Assembly (NCBI GenBank): GCA_036927565.1
Contig: JAYESD010000009.1
Span: 24,767,601-24,831,600, forward strand
Direction of reading: 5' to 3'
Source: Tuctoria greenei
Taxonomy: Eukaryota > Streptophyta > Magnoliopsida > Poales > Poaceae
Length of the DNA stretch: 64,000 bases
Shown here: positions 1 to 11,150 of the stretch, piece after piece
Layout of the letters: every line of letters begins with the position of its first letter
How positions within the stretch are numbered: position 1 is the first letter of the stretch
The notes under the pieces: generated by a model
Seen by the model: the letters and a program-made list of their open reading frames with translations, nothing else
Database searches by the model: none
What the model was told of the DNA's origin: nothing
Made by a program: the position numbers and the translations under genes

Positions 1-442
1 AGCTTTTATTACATTCGTTGTTTGAATCAGCCACATGTTCCATACTTGCTGAGTACGACATGTACTCACTCTTGCAATCCCCCCCAACAGTTGCAGGTCA
101 GGATTGGGAGTTTAATGGCAATAATGCGGAGTTCTAGGTCGTGTCTACTGTCAGCTTGCCTGTGGTGTTGCATGGAGCTGCGCTATACCCTTTTGCTTAT
201 GCTTCCTAGCTGTTTAGTTTTCTTATTTAGTTTATTTCCGCTGCATTAGTTGAACTTGTCATTAATATTCGTTAGAACTTGTATTTGAGAATAATATGGT
301 TTGTGCAATAAAATTTGGATAATTAATCTTGTTATGTGGTAATTTTCTGTATACTCTTTTGTGATACACTCGTGTATGTGTGTTGAACGTCCTGGGCACA
401 CATATGCGTTTACTTGGTTCATTTTCGGAACCGGGTGTCACA
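1..442 (+). repeat. 3' part of a gypsy-type LTR
   Basis: No coding potential is visible. The stretch is AT-rich and ends in CCGGGTGTCACA, the kind of terminus seen on many grass Ty3/gypsy LTRs (TGT...ACA). It lies just upstream of decayed gypsy gag-protease sequence. I read it as the end of an LTR whose start is outside the window. The alternative is unrelated AT-rich filler. No partner LTR is present, so the call rests on the terminus and context only. Confidence 0.45.
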
Positions 443-561
443 CCACTGTAAACTCTCATCATGTAGTGAAGATCGTCAGTCGGCGCCCGTGGTTTTTTTT
501 CAGGTTTTCCACGTAAAATCTGTGTCTCGTATTCGATCTTGTTACGCATTTTTTGCTAACA
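443..561 (+). repeat. Copia-like LTR tail fragment
   Basis: This short piece contains GGCGCCCGTGG followed by GGTTTTCCACGTAAAA and ends in GCTAACA. That order resembles the R-U5 end of many plant Ty1/copia LTRs. It separates the gypsy LTR end from the gypsy gag fragment and is probably a scrap left by an insertion and deletion. Recognition is from memory of the motif order, with no second copy in the window. Confidence 0.4.
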
Positions 562-568
562 ATTTGTC

Positions 569-1267
569 TGTCAGCCACCATATTAATCTCTTTACAGTAG
601 GACTGGGACAACCATTGCGCACAGATGTGGAATTGCAAGCCCCTACAAATTTACAAACTGCTATGAGCTTAGCACGAGCGTATGAGCAGTGGTGGGACAA
701 AGTGGACACATCACTTTCAGCAAAAGGTTCTGGTAGCATCACTTCAAGCCATACTGTTCAGGCAACGTCCAAGACAACTCCTACTATGTTATCACAAGGC
801 TCCACAGGCTCTTTGAAGCCTTGATTCAGAAAACTTTCACAAGAATTGGCCATTGAGCGGCAAACGGTGAATGCTATAACTGCAGACCATAAGTGCAGTG
901 GTAAAGCAATGTTTGTGATGGAGATGGATGACAGTGAAGAACCTGGGGAAGTGGTTGAGGATCTTGGGATTTCTCTTAATGCCCTTACTGGTGTTGGGGT
1001 CCCAAAAACAATGCAATTGGCAGTAAAGATAAAGCAGCATTCATTCAAGAGCCTGGTGGATTCGGGGTCAACTCATACGTTCCTGAATAAGGGAGTGGCC
1101 AAGGAATTAGGTCTGCATGTGAGTACACGATCTGGCCTGGATGTACATCTGGCAAATGGGGACAAAATGACCAATCGAGAGGTCTGTGCACTGACACTAG
1201 TACAAGTTGGGATAGAGGTCTTCCACATTGGCTGTTTTGTTCTACCCTTGCAAGGTTTTGACATGGT
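569..1267 (+). pseudogene. Ty3/gypsy gag-protease fragment, truncated both ends
   Basis: The frame reads as the C-terminal part of a plant gypsy Gag (LARAYEQ near 675-695), then a decayed zinc-knuckle linker, then a retropepsin-type aspartic protease with the active-site motif LVDSGSTHTFLN near 1050-1085. A stop at about 822-824 and a short frame change split it. The N-terminal half of gag is missing. The protease is cut at 1267, after the Q-G-F-D-M-V segment, where the ATH-1 LTR begins. The form of the protease resembles chromovirus-type (Tekay/Reina-like) elements. Polymerase is not in the window. It is dead, and is the oldest layer here because ATH-1 inserted into it. Confidence 0.8.
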
Positions 1268-1746
1268 TGTTGAGGATTATTATATACCAATTTTGACCGT
1301 CAATATAACTCAATTATGTGAAGGAATAAATATGTTCTTACACCAGCACCTTTAGATTTGACATAATTCCACTTGTAAATGGAGAAATAGTGCATGCATG
1401 TATATTATTGCAGAAATGATCAATAATAAGGAGAGCAATCCTGAAAAATGACATCCTGGACAATCACGCGACGACATGTGATGGATCCATGGACCCATTC
1501 TCAGGCATATCCAAGGGTATCCAACGTCGATTCACACGAGGATGTTGTCAGGGCCCACCAGACAATGATCAGGAGGAAGCACGTCCTGAGGCGCGCCAGG
1601 AACAGGTCGGTTGAACCAGGGATTCGACCGACTCCTTCCTGGCGCCAAACCCAAGATATCTACATGTGTTGACTCCCTGTGGTGCCCTGAAGCCGGTGGA
1701 GATTGATTCATGAGCAAAAGATGGCGGGAACCGCCGCTACTCCACC

Positions 1747-1754
1747 TATAAATA
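1747..1754 (+). promoter_or_regulatory. TATA box, ATH-1 5' LTR
   Basis: TATAAATA, in the position conserved across the ATH LTRs, about 140 bp upstream of the LTR ORF at 1889. Confidence 0.75.
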
Positions 1755-1888
1755 GGAGGGAGAGACCTCACTTCACACACACACATTACTCAAGCATTCT
1801 CTCTTTGTATACGCTAGTTCTCTTAGTCCTTAGTGGAGGTTAGACTGTAGAGAGGTGCCTTTAGTCCCAAGTTCAAATTGGGAAATAT

Positions 1889-2089
1889 ATGGCTCATGTA
1901 TATTTCTTTCCATTTGTAACTTTATGCACTATAATAATATTATTATTAGTCTCTCTTTATTCATATACCTGGGCAAAGCATTTCTTGTTTGATTGTGAAG
2001 TCCATGTATGTACTAGGTATAGATGTTATTATGATCTGATCATAATATCCATATCATGTTATCATAAACATCATACACCACCACTATAG
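1889..2089 (+). CDS. LTR small ORF, copy 1 (66 codons)
   Basis: I do not recognise this product. It is one of eight positionally identical ORFs, one per ATH LTR. Residues 5-25 are strongly hydrophobic, like a signal anchor. They are followed by Y-T-W-x-K, then F-L-F-D-C, then a basic, His-rich tail ending H-H-T-P-P-L and TAG. The ATG follows GGGAAATAT and is the first ATG after the TATA box. One codon is inserted in frame relative to the 65-codon copies. It could be a real LTR-encoded membrane peptide, an upstream ORF acting on gag translation, or a by-product of conserved leader RNA. Confidence 0.4.
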   Translation: MAHVYFFPFVTLCTIIILLLVSLYSYTWAKHFLFDCEVHVCTRYRCYYDLIIISISCYHKHHTPPL

Positions 2090-2843
2090 TCTAATTAGGT
2101 AATAATATGATCATGTTAGTATGAATATGTTAGTTCTTGGTCCCAACATCGGTTCAATGATGTTAAGGTTAGTCATTGCCTAGAAAGATATTTGTACCTA
2201 GGCTTCTAAGGTATTTACTTAACATGTAAGCGTGGTTCTTAGATAGTTAAGTAGCGTGGATGTCTAGTAGACCGACAAATTGTAGGGGTAGACGGCAGGT
2301 GGTGACAGCCTTATCCATCCTTTGCACTCCCCCATGTTCGGCTACGCCACAGACTCTTAGCGGGAATCATCCTGATGTGGTCAGGGGTAAACCCGGGCTC
2401 GATGTGTTGGATCACTAAGCCCTTGTACTCATCCTTAGCATATGCATGTGTACACTAATAGGCTATGTATATGAGTAACTAGAGCACTGTAGGAGTAGCT
2501 CTATCTCGTAACTTGACCTTTTCTAGGACAACCTTACCCATTAGAGTAGATTGCTTAAGTCTGTGTCACACTACCCCCAATACATCATTTACCCATCCTA
2601 CTGGAATCCTCACTAGAACACCCTAATCTTCCTACGATCTTGCCACTCTTCGCTTGCCTTCCTTTGGGACAAAATAAATACGATACCCTTGGGAATACTC
2701 TTGGGTGAAATGCTACAACAGTACCTTTCGTGCGCTTGCAAAACTCATCTTGCTTTGGCTTAAGTTAGCCTAGTGCCAACTGCATAACTAGCACCTGTTG
2801 CTAGGATGAACTGTAGATGTTAAGAAATACCAACAAGTATTTC

Positions 2844-2861
2844 TGGCGCCGTTATCGGGGA
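2844..2861 (+). other. ATH-1 primer binding site (tRNA-Asp)
   Basis: TGGCGCCGTTATCGGGGA, 8 bases after the LTR end. It complements the 3' end of plant tRNA-Asp (…CGGCAACGGCGCCA) with one visible change (TAT for TGC). Confidence 0.8.
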
Positions 2862-3412
2862 AGGCACAAAAGTTTTGCATGATCATGTGGTAGATAGGAT
2901 TCTAAGAGGTTTTTAGTAGGGTAACTGCTGACGGCTGTTATATACCAATTTAACCCGTCAATATAACTCAATTATGTGAAGGAAGTATCATTTCTTGCAC
3001 ACATCACCTTTCTATTTAACCTATTTCCACTTGTCCTTGGAGAAAGTAGTGCATGCAGGCATTCTATGCAGAATTGAAGTGAAATAAGGGGATGGATCCT
3101 ACAAAATATCATTCCAGCCAATCAGGCGATGCCAAATGGCACCACATGGATCAAATGGCCCACAAACAGAAGTATCTGAGGCCATCCGACGGTGTAGTAC
3201 CCATATCAGTCAATGAGACCCACTTGGAAGTCAATCCGAGGAAGCACACCAAAAATGGTCAACATTTCTATTTGGCCGACTAGGGGGTTCGGTCGAACCC
3301 TTCCTGGCATGAAACTTGGTCAGCTTCCACGTGTCGACTCCCTGGGGTGCCCTGGTCATGATGAAGAATGATTCACACGCTTTTGGTGGTGGGAACCAAC
3401 CCTTCTCCAAGC

Positions 3413-3420
3413 TATAAATA
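3413..3420 (+). promoter_or_regulatory. TATA box, ATH-2 5' LTR
   Basis: TATAAATA. No ATG occurs between it and the LTR ORF at 3592. Confidence 0.75.
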
Positions 3421-3591
3421 GGACCCCTCACCCCTCACTTCAACACACAACACTTGAGTATTCATCTCTTGTATCCACTACTCTCCATAGGTTAAGAGGA
3501 GTATAGGCTGTAGAGAGGAGAGTCTCTAGTCCATAGTCTAAGTAGGAGAGGAGTAGAAGGAGTCTCTTCACATTTTCCAATTGGGAAAGGT

Positions 3592-3789
3592 ATGACTCTT
3601 ATATTCCTATTTGTATTTGTGACTTTATTCTTAATAAAGATGTTATCTTTAGTCTTCCATTGTTCATATACTTGGATGAAGCATTTCTTGTTTGATTGTG
3701 GATTCCATGTATGTGGTAGGAGTAGTATTCATGATCATGCTATATCATTGTCATTATATCATCATAAACACTATAAACTTCCACTATAG
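3592..3789 (+). CDS. LTR small ORF, copy 2 (65 codons)
   Basis: This has the same start and stop position as the other ATH LTR ORFs. Residues 4-22 form a hydrophobic segment, then Y-T-W-M-K-H-F-L-F-D-C-G-F-H-V-C-G, then a His/Tyr-rich tail ending L-P-L and TAG. The ATG follows GGGAAAGGT (G at -3) and is the first ATG after the TATA box. Function unknown. It differs from the ATH-1 copy at many residues and by one whole codon, yet stays open. Confidence 0.4.
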   Translation: MTLIFLFVFVTLFLIKMLSLVFHCSYTWMKHFLFDCGFHVCGRSSIHDHAISLSLYHHKHYKLPL

Positions 3790-4186
3790 TCTAATTAGTT
3801 ATGATATGATTATGTTAACATGATTCACTTATGATATGAATTAACATTGGTTCAACGATGATTTAGTTCATTGCCTTAGGATGGCTTGTGCCGAGGCTCT
3901 TAAGGTAATTACTTAATATGCTAGCATGGTTCTAGGATAGAGAGTGGCGTTGAATGTCTCATAGACCCACAGATTGAAGAGGTAGGCAATACGTGGTCAC
4001 AGCCCTATCTGTCCTTTGTAATCCTCCACGTTCGTCTATGCCACAGGCTCTTATCGGGAGTCGTCCTAGTATTTCTGTGCGCTTGCAGATTTACATGTAT
4101 AATCTAAAATCTATTAACAAACATTTCTGACACCACTGCTATAGATGAATTGTTAGTAGTGCGTAGGAAACATCAACAAGCATTTC

Positions 4187-4204
4187 TGGCGCCGTTGCCA
4201 GGGA
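4187..4204 (+). other. ATH-2 primer binding site (tRNA-Asp)
   Basis: TGGCGCCGTTGCCAGGGA, 8 bases after the LTR end. It complements the tRNA-Asp 3' end with one change. Confidence 0.85.
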
Positions 4205-4442
4205 AGGCAGCCAAATTATTGCATGATTGTGTGAATAGGATAGGACCCTGGTAAGTTTTAGTAGGATGACTTGTCTTTGTTTTTGCTTTTATGTGAAAAC
4301 ATGGTAGTGTATGTCTGGTTTTCGCTTGCCAGAAAACTTTGTTGAAGATCCCGAATCCCTTCTAAGAGATTGACCTCGTGTTGTTACTCCTGAGAAGCTT
4401 CGGACGACAAAGCAAGGCAGCACAACTGCACCAACCACCAAC

Positions 4443-6490
4443 ATGCTAACGGCCTAGAAGACCCTTCATGAGTTTTCAGATCCCTCTGCTAACAATGTGC
4501 CTGTTGGGCCCACCTTTAACACAGGAGACGTAAACTTCGAAATCAAGAGTGGGCTTATCACTGTGGTGCAAGCCAACCCATTTTTTGGGAAGGCTAACGA
4601 GGATGCAAACGCTAACCTGCAACACTTTTTTGAGATCTGCATCACTTTTAAGATAAAGGATGTGTCTCCCGATACTATCTGTCTTAGGCTGTTTCCATTC
4701 TCTCTTCTTGGGAGAGTGGAATAGTGATTCTACGTGAATAGAAGTGTTGTAGACACTTGGGAGAAATGTTCTATGGCATTCCTCGCCAAGTTTTTCCCAT
4801 TAGGCAAGACCAATGCCCTACATGGAAGAATTTCCAGCTTCCAGCAAGATGCCAAGGAATCTATTCCCGAGGCTCAGAAAATGCTTCAGGAGTACATCCT
4901 AGCCTATCCCCACGATGGGATGGATGATTGGCTCATCATCCAAAACTTCTACAATCGGCTGATCCCTTCCGCCCGTGACCATGTTGATGCTACTGCTGGA
5001 GGTGCCTTCTTCTCATTGATGTTGCCCAAAGATAAAGATTTGATTGAGAAGATGGTGTCAAACATGGGTTGGAGCGACGAGCGACTCCATACCCGCTGGC
5101 AAGGCATGCACACCTTGAAGGAAGTGGACATGATCTCTGCCGAATTGGACCTTCTTATGAAGAAGATTGATGGACAAGGCAATGGTGAGGTATGTGGCAA
5201 TGCCTATGCCTTAGACTCTCACATCACTTGTGAAGTCTGTGGCAACACGGGCCATTTGGGTAATGACTGCCCAGAAACCCATGAGGATGCCTTATACGTA
5301 GCCAACAATGGAAAAAACAATGGCTATCATCCAGGAGGTCAAGGGTGACAATGGCAACAATGGAAATCAACCCAACTTGAGAGAGCTTCCCGTTTGCCAG
5401 CTAAAGATCAATGAGGCTATATCCAAAAAAACTGTCAGCCAATGACAAGACCCTAGAGAGCATAAATGCCAAGATTGAAGAACTATCCTCAACCTTCAAG
5501 AATCAATTGAGTTTCAACAAGATGTTGGAAACTCAGTTGGCTCAACTGGATGCAGTTGTTCCTCCAATGAAGAAAGTGAGTGCGGTGGCTATGAGAGGTG
5601 GCAAGACCACTTGTGACCCACCGTGGCCCACACAAGAGAAGAGGACAACTACAAAGGAGAAGGAGGATGTCCCAGTTGGCATTAGTGAACCACTTAGTGT
5701 GAGAATGGCCAAGCACTTTGAGGACACCAACTTATTGCCATTCCCTCACAGGCAAAGGAAGCCAACAGTGGATGAGCAATTCAACTGCTCTGTTGAGATC
5801 ATCCAGAAAATCCACATCAATGTGCCCTTGATTGACGCAATGCAAGTACCCACTTATGCTCGCTATCTCAACTACATATTGAATAACAAGCGGTCATTGC
5901 CCACCACTGAGGTTGTCAAGCTTACGGAAGACTGTGGCGCAACCATCCGCAATAGGCTTCCAGAAAATAAGAAGGACCCTGAATGTCCTACAATATCATG
6001 CTCAATTGGGGCACACCACTTTGATAAGGATCTTTGTGACCTTGGAGCAAGTGTGAGCATGATGCCCAAGGTGGTTTTCGACCAGCTGAACTTCATGGAA
6101 CTTACTCCAACACCAATGCAACTCGAACTGGCTGATTTTTCGGCCTGTTATCCAGCGAGCATCGCTGAAGATGTTCCGGTGAAGATCCAGAACTGCTTCA
6201 TAACTGTGGATTTCATGGTGCTCGATATGGAGGTCGAGAAGGATACACCGCTCATTCTTGGGCGACCATTCCTAAGCACCGCGAAGGCTCACATAGATGT
6301 GGGAGCTGGAGAAATCCACTTCCATATAATTGGCAAGGAGGAGAAGTTTAACTTTCACCCAAAGTTGGAGCAATGCTCCATAATCCGTATCAAGTATGGG
6401 ATGAATGTTAAAAACATTCAAGAGTTTGAAATCACACCTTCAATGGTGGACCTGCTCATTGCATTCATAATGAATTTGATTTATGCGTAA
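4443..6490 (+). pseudogene. ATH-2 gag-protease, broken
   Basis: Gag begins near 4443 and has the Athila-type core (WEKCSMAFLAKFF near 4764-4800, HGMDDWLIIQNFYN near 4915-4955, AGGAFFS near 4995-5015). A single zinc knuckle C-x2-C-x4-H-x4-C reads CEVCGNTGHLGNDC near 5233-5272. A coiled-coil-like stretch (5440-5545) leads into the protease, whose active site reads LCDLGASVSMMP near 6032-6067, with flap and ILGRPFL near 6254-6274. Breaks: an early TAG near 4454, adjacent TAG and TGA at 4722-4727 where ATH-1 has Q-W codons, and a frameshift near 5345-5410. The frame ends at 6490 with no RT following. The likely role was capsid plus processing protease. Confidence 0.85.
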
Positions 6491-7370
6491 AACCCGTCTT
6501 ATCGTCCACGCCGACACCCCAATAAGACGGAGAAGTCCGAGCCTCCCCAAAGGCCCAAGTCCACCATGCTGCCAAATAAGGTACGGTAGAATAAGCAAGA
6601 CAAGCAGTCTGAGCCCATCCCCCCAGGCCTGGATGTCAAGAAATGAAGAAGGAGGAATGTCCATCTCATCGGACAGTGGTGAGACCCAACGAATAGGTTA
6701 AATTGGTAGTTATCCTTTTCTTTGTTTTTCTTTTCTCATTATTCGGTTTTCCCCATTTAGTTTCATTTTCTCCACTGCATATTTGATTTTCTTAGTAAGT
6801 TGAGAATCTTATATTCTCAACTATCATTTTTTATTTCTTTATTTCCACAAAAAGAAAATTGTTGGATTTTGAAAAAAAAAGAGTTTTTATTTGGAAAACA
6901 ATTTTTATGAGCTGCAAAAGTGGTAATTCACCAACGTGCTAATCCCAAAGCAGTTGGGGAGCCACCTGCCAAAAGGGAGAACATGGGGGCCACCTGTCAG
7001 GTCGACCGACCCCCCTATTCGGCTGACATGGAGAAAGGACCGTTTTGGCTCTCTCTCCTCCAACGGCTATATTTGGTTCCCTAGTGACCGCTGGGGATTG
7101 TACACTATAAATGTTGGTCGTGAGAAGCTCTTCTCCTCAAACTTTAGCTCATTTCATACCTCCCCAAAGTCACTCTTGCTCACATTGTTTTCTTGCTCTT
7201 CATTGAAGTACTCTTGATCAATTCCCATCTCAAAAAGATTTGCTTTCATTAGCATTTGCAATTTGGTCTCATGTTCTTCAAGGAAAAATTCATCGGGGTT
7301 TTGCTTTTGCTAACATCACCTCTTTCTAGTTTTGCTTGTTGTGTTCTTGTTTGTTGTGGCCATGAAATGA
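6491..7370 (+). other. ATH-2 gap between protease and env-position ORF
   Basis: There is no supported ORF. The stretch has a GTGAGACC...AGGTTAAATTGGTAGTTATC block (6680-6715) shared by all four ATH elements, then an AT-rich, poly-A-bearing section, then a GTCGACCGACC...CGGCTGAC segment like those upstream of the LTR TATA boxes. It ends with a possible internal TATA, CTATAAATG, near 7104. This is where RT, RNase H and integrase should lie. Confidence 0.6.
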
Positions 7371-8931
7371 ATGAAGAGGTTGTTTGGAAAGAGGAAGGAG
7401 GCTGCAAGCTCAAGCCATGGTGGAGACTCAAGTGCACACCCCTTTTCCATTGCTACACCAGGTTCACGGAGGAGTGTGGGAGAGGACACTCCCATAGGTG
7501 AGAGGAGCAACCCACACCAACTTCTTCACGACGACGACCTCGACATCCAAAGTGAAGTTGAATATCAAGCACGCAAGCTCCTCCAAGATCGTGAGTTTTC
7601 TCATATGAAAGCTTATGATCCAGATTTTGATCTCCAAAATAGATATGCATTCCGAATTCTTTTCCATTTGGCTTTCATTAGGATGGGAAAACTTTGTTCA
7701 CATAGGGGAGAAAGGTTCACGTCTTCTCTCCATACAATTCCTTTGCACACTCAAAATAGGATTTGATGGAATTACTTTTGGATTATTTCAAAAAGAACAA
7801 TATCTTATGAAAAGAATTAGGTGAAATTCTAGGCTTCCATAAACGTTGTTTTCTAGATTTAGACACTTTTCCTAAGTTTAACAAACAAAGTTTTTGCAAG
7901 ATTTAACTGGAGAGGTCAGATGTAGTGAACCTAGGAATAGCCACTTGCACAACCCTACTTTGCGCTTCATGCATAGGTGGGTGGCTACGACTATGTTCCC
8001 TAGAGGAGATCTAAGGGTAGTGCATGATGATGAGCTGAAAAATTTATTTTCCATGATTAAAAATATAAATGTTGCTCCAGTTATTGCCATGATGACACAA
8101 TGGTTAGATTAAATTTCAAGAACAGAGCCAATTGAATGCACTTTATTGATTACTCATATTGCTACTAGGGTAGGAGCATTAGAATATTCTTCATTTGAGT
8201 ATATTGATAATGAAAGAGAATTAATTGATGAAGATTATTTAGTGCAAGGACATACCCTTAAGTAGAATCAAGATGACTCTTTGTTATTTTATTATCCCAG
8301 CTTTGTCAATGAAATTCGGTAACCTAACCCGGATTATCATTTGTACAAATGTCAGAGGCTAACCATTGACCTTCTTCCCATCAAGGAAGCATGCAAAAGT
8401 AATATCTCTGGCAGGGTACCTAGAAGCCGTACAAGGAGAGCGGCTATGCTCCCGACAACCTGCACGGTCCATGAGTACGAAGAGGAAGAGAACCCAACGG
8501 GTGATGCACCCGGATCGACTCAACCTCCATCGTATGAGACCAAAGGTCCATCTTGGCATGGATGGCCAGGTGCAACATGGGAGCCGCCTCTATCCACTTC
8601 AAGCTCTAGAAGCTTGCCTCCATCGTGCATGAGAAGATGTCGTTCCTCTTTGGCTAGAAATCATCATGACTATAGCTAAGAAATGACGGATCTCACTAGA
8701 CGTATGGATGAGCTTGAAGTAAGAATGGGTGACATCTACAACACTCTCCAAGGGCATGTCCAAGGTACCCAAGACTGGCAGCAACACATGGATGCTCAAT
8801 TCACCAACTTCAACTCCACGCTACAACAACAACAAGCCGATCTCGCGGCATACTTTCGTCATCAAGGGTTCAACCCTCGACACGGAGGTGAGCGAAGAAC
8901 AAGCTTGGGGGAGGACCCCCACTTGAGGTAA
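7371..8931 (+). pseudogene. ATH-2 env-position ORF (ATHILA ORF1-like), broken
   Basis: The start MKRLFGKRKEA is basic and matches the ATH-1 copy (28460). The middle has F-L-C-T-L near 7735 and HNPTLRFMHRWVA near 7947-7985 followed by a D-E-L-K motif, resembling the plant ATHILA ORF-1/env-position proteins as I remember them. The tail is Pro/Ser-rich (8460-8640), then a coiled coil with Gln-rich repeats (8683-8860). Breaks: frameshifts near 7600-7630 and 7830-7900, stops near 8110, 8262 and 8680. No clear signal peptide or membrane helix is visible, so 'env' describes position, not proven function. Confidence 0.65.
8901..8913 (+). other. Internal polypurine tract copy, ATH-2
   Basis: AAGCTTGGGGGAG, inside the end of the env-position ORF. 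The same 13-mer abuts the 3' LTR in ATH-1 and ATH-4, so it may act as a second plus-strand primer. Confidence 0.45.
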
Positions 8932-10286
8932 ATTGTATCAACCCCTTTGCATATTTATTTTCCATTCGACCATCATTCACCTAGCATATATAAAAAATGT
9001 AAGATAGATTTGTTTTTCAATAAAATAAATGATGTGCAGTAAGAATGGTTTGTAATTCACATAGATGAAATGATGAATAGTTGCTCTGTTTTAATTTTCC
9101 TAAGTCCCTAGTTTAAAACTTACTACTCTCCAAAATATTGCTCTCATTGGCTAAGTTTGCATTTTGCTTTGATTTGGAAATTGTGGGTAGCAAAAGCTTA
9201 ATCTATTCTAAGTTGTTGTGAGATATGATATAGTGATAGGGCTGCTATTCCTAGTTCGAAAGTGAAACTTAGATTTCCGGAGAAATTCTAATAAGATTTG
9301 AGTTACTATCATTTGATTGGAAATACCTACCAAAGCTATATGATACATTACATTGATAGACCTTATGCATATGTTATTTGTCTTCACATTGAGCTTTGTC
9401 AAACTAGTATAGTCCTATGTGATATTTCATTCATTACTTTTTGAATTCAGTACTTCACTTGCACATGCTATACTTCAACACTAGAAGTAAGCTAAATTCC
9501 ACCATACCACCATTCCACAATAAAAAGAGAAACTCCATATCATTCATGCTTAGTACTCTCTCCGGAATTTCTTGAATAAAAAGGGAGTAGAATACATGGC
9601 AACAAGAAAAAGAAAAGAAAAGAAAAAGAAAAAAAATACATGCTTACATCATAAGCATGAGAAAAAGAAAGAAAGAAAGAAAGAAAAGTAGCCATGTTTC
9701 ATCCCTGCAAAATAATAGAGTCCACTAAAAAAGGATTCATCTCCAATATCCACATCCACTTCATTCCATCACACATGCACAAGTCTTGAATCAAATTTTT
9801 TTAATTGATTTCTCCTAAGGCTTGCTCTTTTGACTTAGCAATATTACGTGTTGCAAATATGCCTACTATATTCCCTACCAAGCTCCACATACAAGCCTTA
9901 TGTAGAGGTAAAATAAATTTAGGAAAAATGCCTTAGTGAGAATATATTTTCACTACACACAAATGAGAGACTTGAGAGAATCAAATTGAGATACTTAAAA
10001 TCTAAATTGAACTCTTTGAAATTTGAGTGGAACTTGATTTCTAGGGTATGTGTGCTCCATTTGCTATTCTATCTTTCAACCACCTAACCACCCATGAATA
10101 GGAGATGGCATAGGACCCATAATGACTTAAGATGGGTGAAGTACCGTGCCAATTTTTGCAGTACTAGGTAGAGTATTCTGTTGTGCACATGGTACTTTTG
10201 AAAAGTAGAACATTGTAGCAACTCCTGATCATCAACCTAAAGTCTTGACTTTGCTTGGGACGAGCAAAAGATAAGCCTGGGGAGTT
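8932..10286 (+). other. ATH-2 3' untranslated region and 3' polypurine tract
   Basis: AT-rich with no supported ORF. It includes a purine microsatellite (AAGAAAAG-type and GAAA repeats, 9600-9690) and ends in a decayed polypurine tract, TAAGCCTGGGGAGTT, just before the LTR. The same layout is seen in ATH-1, ATH-3 and ATH-4. Confidence 0.7.
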
Positions 10287-10773
10287 TGTTGACGACTTTT
10301 ATGTACAAATTTCACCCTTCAATATAACTCAATTATGTGAAGGAAGTATCATTTCTTGCACACATCACCTTTATATTTAACCTATTTCCACTTGTCATTG
10401 GAGAAAGTAGTGCATGCAGGCATTCTATGCAGAATTGAAGTGAAACAAGGGGATGGATCCTAAAATATATCATTCCAACCAATCAGGCAATGCCACGTGG
10501 CACCACATGGATCAAATGGCCCACAAACAGAAGTATCTGAGGCCATCCGACAAGGTGGCACCCATATCAGTCAACGAAACCCACCTGGAAGTCACCTCGA
10601 GGAAGCACACTAGAAATGGTCAACATTTCTGTTCGGCCGACTAGGGGGTTCGGCCGAACCCTTCCTGGCGCCAAACTCTGTCTACTTCTACATGTCGACT
10701 CCCTGTGGTGCCCTAGTCATGATGGAGACTGATTCGCATGCTTTTAGTGGTGAGAACCGAACCTTCTCCAAGC

Positions 10774-10781
10774 TATAAATA
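10774..10781 (+). promoter_or_regulatory. TATA box, ATH-2 3' LTR
   Basis: TATAAATA, in the conserved ATH position. Confidence 0.75.
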
Positions 10782-10952
10782 GGACCCCTCACCCCTCACT
10801 TCAACACACACCACTTGAGTATTCATTCCTTGTATCCACTACTCTCCATAGGTTAAGAGGAGTATAGGCTGTAGAGAGGAGAGTCTCTAGTCCATAGTCC
10901 AAGTAGGAGAGGAGTAGAAGGAGTCTCTTCCCAATTTCTAATTGGGAAAGGT

Positions 10953-11150
10953 ATGGCTCTTATATTCCTATTTGTATTTGTGACTTTATTCTTAATAAAG
11001 ATGTTATCTTTAGTCATCCACTGTTCATATACTTGGATGAAGCGTTTCTTGTTTGATTGTGGATTCCATGTATGTGGTAGTAGTAGTATTTATAATCATG
11101 CTATATCATTGTCATTATATCATCATAAACACTATAAACCTCCACTATAG
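10953..11150 (+). CDS. LTR small ORF, copy 3 (65 codons)
   Basis: This is the partner of the ORF at 3592 in the other ATH-2 LTR. It keeps the hydrophobic N-terminus, Y-T-W-M-K-R-F-L-F-D-C-G-F-H-V-C-G and K-P-P-L-stop. The start has G at -3 and G at +4, a good plant start context. It is the first ATG after the TATA box. Function unknown. Confidence 0.4.
   Translation: MALIFLFVFVTLFLIKMLSLVIHCSYTWMKRFLFDCGFHVCGSSSIYNHAISLSLYHHKHYKPPL

Larger units (their letters stand above)
1268..2835 (+). repeat. ATH-1 5' LTR
   Basis: It starts TGTTGA and ends CCAACA, matching the TGTTGA...TCAACA termini of the family, and is followed by a tRNA-Asp primer site. It matches the ATH-1 3' LTR (31204-32398 plus 54523-54612). 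A TATA box sits at 1747-1754. A broken inverted repeat of the GGTCGG...CCGACT type and a GGCGCCAAAC box lie upstream of it. The LTR contains a 66-codon ORF (1889-2089). Confidence 0.9.
2926..4178 (+). repeat. ATH-2 5' LTR (internally deleted)
   Basis: It starts TGCTGA (one change from TGTTGA) and ends TCAACA. It is about 350 bp shorter than the 3' copy because a block is missing near 4073: the sequence jumps from the segment matching 11434 to that matching 11797. It contains a G-box core CACGTG near 3330, a TATA box at 3413 and the LTR ORF at 3592. A decayed primer-site-like stretch, TTTCTGACACCACTGCTA, begins near 4121, inside the LTR about 50 bp before its end. Confidence 0.92.

Noticed and set aside
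9600..9690. Purine-rich tract as a polypurine primer
   Set aside because: It is a simple A/G microsatellite more than 500 bp from the LTR. The GGGGAG tract at the LTR fits better.
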